Made by a program: the position numbers and the translations under genes. Of a DNA stretch of 9,269 nucleotides, positions 1 to 6,823 are shown piece by piece. Numbering within the stretch: the stretch's first letter is position 1; every line of letters starts with the position of its first letter. The notes below the pieces were generated by a model. The model was not told where the DNA came from, ran no database searches, and saw only the letters and a list, made by a program, of their open reading frames with translations. Origin of the DNA: Actinomycetota bacterium (lineage in GTDB: Bacteria > Actinomycetota > Actinomycetes > Nanopelagicales > Nanopelagicaceae); the NCBI GenBank assembly GCA_010028225.1, contig RGOY01000044.1, positions 1 to 9,269 of the forward strand, given 5' to 3'.

Positions 1-219
1 TTCCATTGGGGCAGTGAAGCTCACCATGACCAACTACCTCGGGGCACTCGAGTACAGGTCGGGACAGTGGGAACTCTCGCTGAAATTCTTCACGGGCCAT
101 CAAAGAGTTCCGATGGTTCGATGAATCTCTTTGGTGCGCTCAAGCGCGCGATGGCAATCAGTGGATATTCTGAGTTGAAGGAATTCCAGAAGGTCGAAAT
201 CGTCATTCATCGTGGCTGA
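1..219 (+). CDS. guaB3: GuaB3 family IMP dehydrogenase-related protein, C-terminal fragment
   Basis: This is the last 72 codons of a gene that begins upstream of the window; frame 1 is open from base 1 to the TGA at 217-219. The reading gives FHWGSEAHHDQLPRG, then GTVGTLAEILHGPS, then MNLFGALKRAM and GYSELKEFQKVEIVIHRG. This matches my memory of the C-terminus of actinobacterial GuaB3, where EAHH..LPRG and GYS(D/E)LKEFQ(R/K)VE are conserved. GuaB3 belongs to the IMP dehydrogenase/GMP reductase family of TIM-barrel enzymes acting on purine nucleotides in the cytoplasm. Its reaction in actinobacteria is less certain than that of GuaB2, so an IMP dehydrogenase role should not be assumed. The catalytic loop lies outside the window and cannot be checked. 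The gene overlaps the guaA start by 8 nt, which supports one operon for guanine nucleotide synthesis. Confidence 0.85.
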   Translation, partial: FHWGSEAHHDQLPRGTRVQVGTVGTLAEILHGPSKSSDGSMNLFGALKRAMAISGYSELKEFQKVEIVIHRG

Positions 220-1795
220 TTCGAACGATATTTCCTCTAAGAAAGTTTCAATCAATCGTCCTCTTGTCCTTGTCGTTGATTTTGGCGCGCAATATGCCCA
301 GTTGATCGCTCGACGAGTGAGACAGGCGGGGATCTTCAGTGAAATTGTTGGATTCGATCACGCGATGAAGGTCATTGATGAGAAGAAACCGGATGCACTC
401 ATTCTCTCTGGCGGTCCTTCATCAGTCTATGAAACTGGTGCTCCGAATTTGAATCCCGATGTTTTAAAGGGTGAGATTCCAGTATTTGGAATTTGTTACG
501 GATTTCAGGTGATGGCGCAACTCTTGGGAGGAGAAGTTGGAAGGACTGGCCTTTCAGAATTCGGCCGCACCGAGTTTCAAGCGAGTGAGTCAAGGCTTTT
601 CGGTGAGTTGCCAAAAGATTTCCGTGTCTGGATGTCCCACGGCGATAGCGTCTCGAAAGCACCAGATGGTTTTAAGGCAACTGGCGCAACAGCAAAGACC
701 CCGATCGCTGCATTCGAGGATGCAAGTGGTCGCCGTGCTGGGGTCCAATTCCACCCTGAGGTGCTTCACACTGAGAATGGTCAGGCCATTCTCGAGAGAT
801 GGCTCCTCGATGTCGTAGCTCTCACTCCTACATGGAGCACAGAGAACATCATCGAGAGCGAGATAGCTCGCATCAAGGAAGAAGTAGGAAATGAAAGAGT
901 CATCTGCGCTCTCTCAGGAGGCGTTGACTCTGCTGTTGCTGCAGCGTTAGTTCAGCGGGCAGTGGGATCCAAACTTACCTGCGTATTTGTCGATCATGGA
1001 TTGCTTCGCGAAGGGGAGGCGGAGCAAGTAGAAAAGGATTTTGTCTCTGTAACTGGAGTTTCACTGGTTGTGGTCGACAAGAAAGAGAGGTTCTTATCTG
1101 CTCTCAAAGGTGTGACTGATCCGGAAGAGAAGCGGAAAGTTATTGGACGCGAATTCATCCGCGCATTCGAAGAAGCAGCGCGTGAAATCTCATCAGATGC
1201 AAAGGTCAAGTTTCTAGTCCAGGGCACCCTTTATCCGGATGTCGTTGAGTCAGGCGGCGGAGCAGGTACGGCAAATATCAAGTCACACCACAATGTTGGC
1301 GGATTGCCCGAGGACTTAGATTTCACTCTGATTGAACCGCTTCGGACTTTATTCAAAGATGAAGTTCGAGAAGTAGGAAGTCGCCTTGGTCTTCCTGATC
1401 AAATCGTCTGGCGTCAACCATTCCCAGGTCCAGGTCTTGGGATACGAATCGTCGGTGAAGTTACTGAAGAAAGACTTAGAATCCTTCGTAAAGCCGATTT
1501 CATTGCACGAGAAGAACTAAAATCAGCGTCGCTAGATCGCACGATCTGGCAATGCCCAGTCGTTCTACTTGCAGATGTTCGAAGCGTGGGAGTACAAGGT
1601 GATGGCAGAAGTTATGGCCATCCAATAGTCCTCCGCCCAGTTACTAGCGAGGATGCGATGACGGCAGATTGGGCCCGAATACCGTACGAAGTATTGGAGC
1701 GAATCTCGACTCGCATTACGAATGAAGTGCGAGAAGTGAATCGAGTAGTTCTCGATGTTACGAGTAAACCTCCTGGCACAATCGAGTGGGAGTGA
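212..1795 (+). CDS. guaA: GMP synthase (glutamine-hydrolysing)
   Basis: GuaA converts XMP, ATP and glutamine to GMP in the cytoplasm, the last step of GMP synthesis. The 527-residue protein has the full two-domain layout at the usual length. Residues about 18-200 are a class I glutamine amidotransferase: FGICYG holds the nucleophile Cys95, and VQFHPEV supplies His181 and Glu183. From about 210 comes the ATP-pyrophosphatase domain with P-loop SGGVDS (235-240) and QGTLYPDVVES (337-347). The C-terminal dimerisation/XMP-binding part includes RQPFPGPGLG (401-410) and ends in the family signature SKPPGTIEWE. No catalytic residue is missing. The start is taken as GTG at 212, inside the end of guaB3. 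No good Shine-Dalgarno lies close by (GAAGG at 189-193 is 18 nt away), so translation probably depends on coupling to guaB3. The 20 residues before the amidotransferase core are a short variable leader, so a slightly later start is possible. Confidence 0.97.
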   Translation: MADSNDISSKKVSINRPLVLVVDFGAQYAQLIARRVRQAGIFSEIVGFDHAMKVIDEKKPDALILSGGPSSVYETGAPNLNPDVLKGEIPVFGICYGFQVMAQLLGGEVGRTGLSEFGRTEFQASESRLFGELPKDFRVWMSHGDSVSKAPDGFKATGATAKTPIAAFEDASGRRAGVQFHPEVLHTENGQAILERWLLDVVALTPTWSTENIIESEIARIKEEVGNERVICALSGGVDSAVAAALVQRAVGSKLTCVFVDHGLLREGEAEQVEKDFVSVTGVSLVVVDKKERFLSALKGVTDPEEKRKVIGREFIRAFEEAAREISSDAKVKFLVQGTLYPDVVESGGGAGTANIKSHHNVGGLPEDLDFTLIEPLRTLFKDEVREVGSRLGLPDQIVWRQPFPGPGLGIRIVGEVTEERLRILRKADFIAREELKSASLDRTIWQCPVVLLADVRSVGVQGDGRSYGHPIVLRPVTSEDAMTADWARIPYEVLERISTRITNEVREVNRVVLDVTSKPPGTIEWE

Positions 1796-1804
1796 TTAGG
1801 CATG

Positions 1805-1811
1805 AGAGGAG
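1805..1811 (+). promoter_or_regulatory. Ribosome binding site deciding the cyclophilin start
   Basis: AGAGGAG, strongly complementary to the 16S anti-Shine-Dalgarno, lies 10 nt before the GTG at 1822. It is downstream of the alternative in-frame GTG codons at 1786 and 1792 and too close to the one at 1813. It therefore favours 1822, which also places the signal peptide right at the N-terminus. Confidence 0.6.
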
Positions 1812-1821
1812 AGTGGAAGTA

Positions 1822-2520
1822 GTGAAGAAGAAGTTTTCCATCTCTCTAATTTTTATTTTCATATCGGGATTTTTCACTTTAGTTTCTGTTCAACCTTCTC
1901 TTGCTGATGATTCGTCGCGAGGAAAGAATGGAAAAGTAGTCAAAGGACCTAAGTGCCAAACTACTGATGCGGTTGGACGGGCACCGACTGAGGTAATAGC
2001 GCCAGAGCGCGTGCTCACACCAAAAACTTTGAAACGAACCATGCGCACCGTCGTCTTGGAGACTAACTGTGGCGAAATCGTTATCGAACCTTTTCATGAT
2101 GATGCACCGATGGCACTTACTGCGATTCGGGCTTTGATCCGAGGCGGCTACTACGATGAAACGCTCTGCCATCGACTCACCACAGAAGGACTATTCGTTT
2201 TGCAATGCGGCGATCCAACAGCAAGTGGATATGGTGGACCAAATTTCACATTTGGTCTTGAGAATCTCCCAGAGAATAAGGCCGACAACTACCCGGCGGG
2301 GATTGTTGCGATGGCGAATTCAGGACGACCTCCGGTCAATGGAAGTCAGTTCTTCTTCGTCTATGAAGATACGACTCTTGCCCCGTCATACACGATTTGG
2401 GGACGGGTCATTAAAGGTTTTGACATCATCAAGATGATTGCCAAAGCGGGAACTAAAGATGGATCAAACAACGGGATGCCAAAGCAGACAATTGCGATAG
2501 AACGGGCTCTCATCCGCTAG
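1822..2520 (+). CDS. Secreted cyclophilin-type peptidyl-prolyl cis-trans isomerase
   Basis: Cyclophilins catalyse cis-trans isomerisation of X-Pro bonds and assist protein folding; this one should act outside the membrane. From GTG 1822 the product is 232 residues. MKKKFS starts a Sec signal peptide with a hydrophobic stretch at about 7-22 and a probable cleavage after SLA (Ala28). There is no lipobox Cys. A variable linker follows (about 29-70), then the cyclophilin domain from about 74: ETNCGEIVIE, CHRLTTEG (Arg118, the catalytic Arg equivalent), VLQCGDP (Gln128), MANSG and NGSQFFF (Gln176, Phe178). The position that is often His in the SYTIWG segment is Tyr190, which I recall as common in this actinobacterial group. 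The four cysteines (45, 83, 116, 129) could form disulfides after export. The gene follows guaA by 26 nt on the same strand and may be co-transcribed, although its role is unrelated. The open frame extends upstream to GTG 1786, which would overlap guaA and bury the signal peptide. Confidence 0.93.
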   Translation: MKKKFSISLIFIFISGFFTLVSVQPSLADDSSRGKNGKVVKGPKCQTTDAVGRAPTEVIAPERVLTPKTLKRTMRTVVLETNCGEIVIEPFHDDAPMALTAIRALIRGGYYDETLCHRLTTEGLFVLQCGDPTASGYGGPNFTFGLENLPENKADNYPAGIVAMANSGRPPVNGSQFFFVYEDTTLAPSYTIWGRVIKGFDIIKMIAKAGTKDGSNNGMPKQTIAIERALIR

Positions 2521-2601
2521 GACGCAAAAGGCGCACCTACAAAAACTAAATTTCTAGCTCTTTCTCATCGGCGAGTCTCAGAGTGGGCTCGATGCTGTTT
2601 C

Positions 2602-2607
2602 TACAAT
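2602..2607 (+). promoter_or_regulatory. Candidate -10 element, leaderless start of the membrane protein gene
   Basis: TACAAT lies 6 nt before the ATG at 2614, where a transcript would begin at or within a base or two of the start codon. No Shine-Dalgarno precedes the ATG, and leaderless mRNAs are common in actinobacteria. No convincing -35 hexamer sits 16-18 nt upstream. The rest of the 2521-2613 gap shows only a weak 6-bp inverted repeat (2572-2577 with 2586-2591). Confidence 0.4.
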
Positions 2608-2613
2608 CACATC

Positions 2614-3699
2614 ATGACTAGAACTCGCCTTGAGCGCCCCTTAATCTCCTTAGTCCTTGTTTTCATGATTCCCTTCACCTTCTACTGGTCCACGGGTGAC
2701 TACTACGGATATGGATCATCGCTCTTTGGTCTGGATCCCGCCTACGATGCCGTGAACTATTTCTTTGGTGAACAGATCACCACTTATTCAGTCGCTAGCT
2801 ATCTCTGCCTCTTCTTCGCACTATTCATTCGTCGAAGTGCTGGCGTGAAATCCTTTCTGATAGTCCTTTCTGGAATTCTTCACTTCTTGATGATCTTTAC
2901 CTACGCGACTCTATTACTGGAGAATCAATACAACTTTACCGACCTCTTAGAAAGTATCTTCTTCAAATATCCAGATAGGTTCCCATTCCAACTTTTGATC
3001 ACACTCGCTCTGGTGCCGTGGATAACACTTCTAATTTGGCAATTGAGGTGGATTGGCCAGAAGTCGAGACAACTGATCGACAACATCGGGCTGACTCCAA
3101 AGGAGGGTAGAGAAGGAGAGACTTCTAATAGATCCTCACTTCCACTCGCCATCGCTCTATTCATCGTAACTTTATTATTTTTTGTCTACAAGATCGTCGA
3201 TAATTTCGATCGCTACCAGTTAACTGCTGACAACTATCCGTCTGGGTTTCAGATCAACCTCGTTATTGTCTTGGTAGTCCTCTTCTTCGAATCAATACTC
3301 GCGACTTTGCTAGTCGCCAGCGTATTTATGGGAGCGATCAATACCTACCAACGCTGGGCTGGTGAGATTAAGGAACTTAATCAGACGTTGCGAGATTTCC
3401 GATTAAGCCACTACGTCACGAGACTGATCTCGGGATATCTATACTGGATTTACTTCATCGTAATCGTGGCAATTCTTGCCATTGCCACTCCAATCCAGAC
3501 ATTTGTAGCCTATGAGAGCGCACGACTATCTGCTGATTCAGGTTTCCAGCCACAGTTGTTGGCGATACTTTTGGTTGGACCAATCATCGGTGTCGTGATT
3601 GGCTACTTGGTGATCGTGACGCTTCGATTAGTTTTCGAACTACTCATCGCACTGGTCCACATTGCTCAAAACACGCGAAACAGGAATCAGCTGACTTAA
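2614..3699 (+). CDS. Multi-pass membrane protein of unknown function (DUF4282-like C-terminus)
   Basis: I do not recognise a named family for the whole 361-residue protein. It is an integral membrane protein with about eight hydrophobic segments, near residues 10-26, 58-72, 80-102, 124-144, 177-193, 214-239, 274-293 and 314-340. A charged loop without hydrophobic character lies at about 145-176 (KEGREGETSNRSS), and another at about 241-270 (EIKELNQTLRDFR). The final helix and tail (about 331-355, ending VFELLIALVHIAQNTR) resemble the conserved RL..EL.I.L..I..NT pattern that I recall from DUF4282 membrane proteins; that similarity is tentative. No catalytic motif, ATP-binding site or transporter signature is visible. 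The ATG at 2614 has no ribosome binding site but a well-placed -10 hexamer, suggesting its own leaderless promoter. It converges on the deacetylase gene with 4 nt between stop codons. Function is unknown. Confidence 0.85.
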   Translation: MTRTRLERPLISLVLVFMIPFTFYWSTGDYYGYGSSLFGLDPAYDAVNYFFGEQITTYSVASYLCLFFALFIRRSAGVKSFLIVLSGILHFLMIFTYATLLLENQYNFTDLLESIFFKYPDRFPFQLLITLALVPWITLLIWQLRWIGQKSRQLIDNIGLTPKEGREGETSNRSSLPLAIALFIVTLLFFVYKIVDNFDRYQLTADNYPSGFQINLVIVLVVLFFESILATLLVASVFMGAINTYQRWAGEIKELNQTLRDFRLSHYVTRLISGYLYWIYFIVIVAILAIATPIQTFVAYESARLSADSGFQPQLLAILLVGPIIGVVIGYLVIVTLRLVFELLIALVHIAQNTRNRNQLT

Positions 3700-3703
3700 A
3701 GAG

Positions 3704-4441
3704 CTAGTCGGTATTGATTACTCTGAAAATCTCCGCGTAACGGCCCTTACCAAGACCCATTGCCTCAGCATTGCGCTCACCCCAACTACGCACCATCTCC
3801 TCCATCTTGGGGTTATGTGCAGTCTGACTTACATGCGCGTGAAGAGCTCGAATCTTGAGATCAATCGTCTCGGTGATGTCTACAAAGTGATTAGGTGAAG
3901 CAGCGGACATAACCCAGACTTCGCGAACGCGGTGTGGTTCCAGCCCCTCATCTTTCAAGAGATCTTCGAAAGCAAATGCATTACGAGCATCAGGATAGAC
4001 AGCCTGGATTGCAGCTTCGCCCGCAGCAAGATGATCGGGATGTGAACTGAAGATGCGATCCCAATTGCGATCTGGTGATTGAATCACCATTCGATCTGGC
4101 TTATGGATTCGAATCTGTCTCACAATTTCCTTGCGAAGTGCGACTGTGGGCTCGAGCCATCCGTCGCGGTATCCAAGGAAAGTTATCTTTTCAACACCGA
4201 CGACTTTTCCGGCATCGCGCTGTTCCCTCTGCCGAATCTTTGGCATCTCCTCGCGGGGGACCGTTGGATCCTCTCCGCCCTGGTCGCCATTTGTGCAGAT
4301 GACATATGAGACTTCGATTCCTGCTCGCGTCCATAATGCGATCGTCGCGGAGCAGCCAAAGTCAAGATCATCTGGATGAGCCGTCACCACGAGAATTCGC
4401 TTTATCTCTGTGTCGGGCAACGGTTGATAGGTATCGGCCAT
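3704..4441 (-). CDS. PIG-L/LmbE family zinc-dependent N-deacetylase
   Basis: The 245-residue protein belongs to the PIG-L (LmbE) metal-dependent deacetylases, which remove acetyl groups from N-acetylglucosaminyl or related amide substrates. The family includes MshB and Mca of mycothiol metabolism. The N-terminal zinc motif TAHPDD (20-25) gives the usual ligands His22 and Asp25 with Asp24 as probable base. SSHPDH (132-137) supplies the third ligand, probably His137. Other family features are the CTNGDQGG turn (49-56), FLGYRDGWL (88-96) and ALHAHVSQ (199-206) near the C-terminus. No signal peptide is seen, so it is probably cytoplasmic. At 245 residues it is shorter than the roughly 300-residue MshB and Mca, so I do not assign either name. 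It is the only minus-strand gene here, convergent with the membrane protein and divergent from the helicase. No sugar or thiol pathway gene is adjacent to indicate the substrate. Confidence 0.9.
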   Translation of the reverse strand: MADTYQPLPDTEIKRILVVTAHPDDLDFGCSATIALWTRAGIEVSYVICTNGDQGGEDPTVPREEMPKIRQREQRDAGKVVGVEKITFLGYRDGWLEPTVALRKEIVRQIRIHKPDRMVIQSPDRNWDRIFSSHPDHLAAGEAAIQAVYPDARNAFAFEDLLKDEGLEPHRVREVWVMSAASPNHFVDITETIDLKIRALHAHVSQTAHNPKMEEMVRSWGERNAEAMGLGKGRYAEIFRVINTD

Positions 4442-4447
4442 GCGCCG

Positions 4448-4453
4448 ATTCTG
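4448..4453 (-). promoter_or_regulatory. Candidate -10 element, leaderless start of the deacetylase gene
   Basis: Read on the minus strand the hexamer is CAGAAT, ending 6 nt before the ATG whose first base is 4441. This is the same spacing as the TACAAT before the membrane protein gene. No Shine-Dalgarno and no clear -35 are visible. In the same 93-nt divergent gap (4442-4534) the plus strand has only weak -10-like hexamers for the helicase (TAGACT 4484-4489, TATGCC 4497-4502), which I do not call. Confidence 0.3.
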
Positions 4454-4534
4454 GCAGAACCTTCGGGTGACGCCGTTCGACTCTAGACTCGCAGGCTATG
4501 CCTCCAAGGTTTTACGGGAAATGAGTCGACTGCG

Positions 4535-6823
4535 ATGAGTCAAGAAGAGATTCTTGAAGGACTCAATCAGTCCCAGCGCGAAGCTGTGATCCACCAAGGA
4601 ACACCGCTTCTCATCGTCGCTGGCGCAGGGTCAGGGAAAACTCGAGTGCTCACCCGAAGGATCGCCTACCTCTTAGAAAAACGAAGCGTGGCTCCGTGGG
4701 AGATTCTTGCAATCACCTTCACCAATAAAGCAGCGGGTGAGATGAAAGAACGGGTTGCAGAGTTAGTCGGACCGCGCTCGAAGAATATGTGGGTAGCGAC
4801 ATTTCACTCTGCATGCGTTCGAATCCTAAGAAATGAAGCAGAGCATCTTGGCTACTCTCGCCAATTCACGATCTACGATAGCTCGGATTCACTACGTCTC
4901 ATCACCTTGGTGATGAAGGATCTCAACCTTGATTCGAAGCGTTATGCACCAAGGACTTTTCAAGCCGCAATCTCGAAGGCAAAGAATGAATTGATGGGTC
5001 CTGCTGATTATCGAAATGTGACTTCGAACTATATGGAGGAAGTTGTTGCAGAGGTCTATGCGCTTTATCAGAAGAGACTTGTCGATGCCAATGCAATGGA
5101 TTTCGATGATTTGATTGGCAAGACGGTAGAGCTACTTCAGAGATTTCCACAGGTAAGGGAGCGTTACCGAAATCGATTCAAACATGTTCTCGTTGATGAA
5201 TATCAAGATACCAACCATGCCCAGTACATCTTGGTTCGTTATCTCGTAGGAGATTTGAGTGAAGGCATACTCCCAGCAGAACTCTGTGTCGTCGGTGATG
5301 CCGATCAGTCAATCTATGCCTTTCGCGGCGCGACGATTAGAAACATCATGCAATTCGAAGAGGACTATCTCGATGCCAGAACAATCCTGCTAGAGCAGAA
5401 TTATCGATCGACACAGAATATTTTGACGGCTGCCAATGCGGTCATCGCACAGAACTCTTCAAGGAAAGAGAAGAAACTCTGGTCCGATTCTGGAGATGGC
5501 GAGAAGATCACTGGTTACATCGCCGAGAGCGAACATGACGAAGCCCAATTTGTCGCCGACACTTTGAAGTCCCTTGCTCGTGAAGGAAAGTCAAAATACG
5601 GCGATGGCGCCATCTTTTACCGGACAAATGCACAATCTCGTGTCTTCGAAGAGATTTTCCTTCGTGAGTCGATCCCATACAAAGTCGTCGGTGGCGTTCG
5701 TTTCTATGAGCGCCGAGAAGTGAAAGATCTTCTCGCTTATCTGAGATTGCTCACAAATCCCAATGATGAAATTTCGCTGAGGCGAATCATCAATACGCCA
5801 AAGCGCGGTATCGGCGACCGCGCGCTGGATCAAGTTGACTCATTTGCGCAAAAGAATTCGATCACATTCTGGCGCGCCCTTCAGCAAGTCAGTGATATCG
5901 AAGAGATGCAGTCACGAAGTGTCAGCGCCATCAACGGCTTCACGGATTTGATTGCGACATTGATGACTTTAGTTGAAGCCAAATCCTCACCCGCATCAAT
6001 TGCGGCTGCTGTATTGGAACAGAGTGGAATATTGCGGGAATTTCAAGAGAGTGAGGATCCGCAAGATGAGTCCCGGCTCGAGAACGTGCAGGAGCTTGTC
6101 GCAGTCGCAGAGGAGTTCGCCGAAGCCAGGATCGAAACAGGTGAAGAATCAGGTTTGAGCGCATTCTTAGAAGAAGTGGCGCTTGTTGCTGACGCCGATG
6201 AGATACCGGAGGGGCAAGACCATGGTGGTGTCATCACTTTGATGACTTTGCATACCGCTAAAGGTCTTGAATTTCCGACAGTCTTCTTGACTGGTATGGA
6301 AGAGAATGTTTTTCCACACTCACGTTCAATCGGTGAGAAAGATGAATTGGAAGAAGAGCGGCGTCTTGCGTATGTGGGAATCACTCGTGCGCAGCGCAGA
6401 CTTTTTCTATCTCGCGCCGAATATCGAAGTTCTTGGGGCGCGCCGAATTACAACCCACCTTCGCGATTCTTGGATGAGATTCCAAGTGAGGTTATCGAGT
6501 GGAGTGGATCGGCGATACATGGTTCACCACAGATCAGCGAATATCGTCGAGCAATCTCTGGTTCATCATCGTTTCGTGCACCTCGTCCATTGGCTCGACC
6601 CATTGCAGGATCTGGCGCACGACCAAATCCGACGGGGAGAAAAGTGACGGATGGAGGTGGCATCACACTCGCACCTGGTGATCGTGTCAGTCACGACACC
6701 TTTGGGCTTGGGACTGTGGTCTTAGTCTCAGGTGAGGGTGAGCGAGCCGAAGCAACCATTGATTTCGGCAGCTTCGGTGAGAAGCGCTTGTTGCTTCGCT
6801 ATGCCCCGGTAGATAAGTTATGA
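4535..6823 (+). CDS. pcrA: ATP-dependent 3'-5' DNA helicase, PcrA/UvrD1 type
   Basis: This is a superfamily 1A helicase that unwinds DNA in nucleotide excision repair, replication restart and removal of recombinase filaments. All core motifs are intact in 762 residues, a normal length: Q-motif LNQSQREAV (10-18), Walker A AGAGSGKT (29-36), TFTNKAAGEM (61-70), motif II VDEYQDTN (220-227), motif III GDADQSIYAFRGA (254-266), QNYRS (288-292), motif V TLHTAKGLEF (571-580) and motif VI VGITRAQRR (614-622). The 2B region spans roughly 380-560. A low-complexity linker (about 655-705, rich in Ser, Arg, Pro and Gly) leads to a C-terminal Tudor-like domain (about 712-762; GDRVSHDTFGLGTV). In PcrA/UvrD that domain is a known contact for RNA polymerase. 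The ATG at 4535 lacks a strong ribosome binding site; nearby ATGs at 4498 and 4521 are out of frame and close quickly. The gene heads a tight run, and its stop overlaps the next start by ATGA. Confidence 0.96.
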   Translation: MSQEEILEGLNQSQREAVIHQGTPLLIVAGAGSGKTRVLTRRIAYLLEKRSVAPWEILAITFTNKAAGEMKERVAELVGPRSKNMWVATFHSACVRILRNEAEHLGYSRQFTIYDSSDSLRLITLVMKDLNLDSKRYAPRTFQAAISKAKNELMGPADYRNVTSNYMEEVVAEVYALYQKRLVDANAMDFDDLIGKTVELLQRFPQVRERYRNRFKHVLVDEYQDTNHAQYILVRYLVGDLSEGILPAELCVVGDADQSIYAFRGATIRNIMQFEEDYLDARTILLEQNYRSTQNILTAANAVIAQNSSRKEKKLWSDSGDGEKITGYIAESEHDEAQFVADTLKSLAREGKSKYGDGAIFYRTNAQSRVFEEIFLRESIPYKVVGGVRFYERREVKDLLAYLRLLTNPNDEISLRRIINTPKRGIGDRALDQVDSFAQKNSITFWRALQQVSDIEEMQSRSVSAINGFTDLIATLMTLVEAKSSPASIAAAVLEQSGILREFQESEDPQDESRLENVQELVAVAEEFAEARIETGEESGLSAFLEEVALVADADEIPEGQDHGGVITLMTLHTAKGLEFPTVFLTGMEENVFPHSRSIGEKDELEEERRLAYVGITRAQRRLFLSRAEYRSSWGAPNYNPPSRFLDEIPSEVIEWSGSAIHGSPQISEYRRAISGSSSFRAPRPLARPIAGSGARPNPTGRKVTDGGGITLAPGDRVSHDTFGLGTVVLVSGEGERAEATIDFGSFGEKRLLLRYAPVDKL

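Noticed and set aside
1786..1821. Upstream GTG starts (1786, 1792, 1813) for the cyclophilin
   Set aside because: The 1786 and 1792 starts would overlap guaA and put a charged leader before the signal peptide. The AGAGGAG at 1805-1811 favours GTG 1822.
2521..2534. CGC...GCG mini-hairpin right after the cyclophilin stop
   Set aside because: A 3-bp stem is too short for an intrinsic terminator.
2572..2591. Inverted repeat CGAGTC/GGCTCG with 8-nt loop as a terminator after the cyclophilin
   Set aside because: The stem has only 6 pairs, one of them wobble, and no T-run follows. It lies just upstream of the candidate -10 instead. It could be an operator, but chance is as likely.
6043..6647. Two 113-codon open frames (6043-6384 minus, 6306-6647 plus) inside the helicase gene
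   Set aside because: Both overlap the conserved helicase motifs V and VI region in other frames and have unnatural composition. They are shadows.
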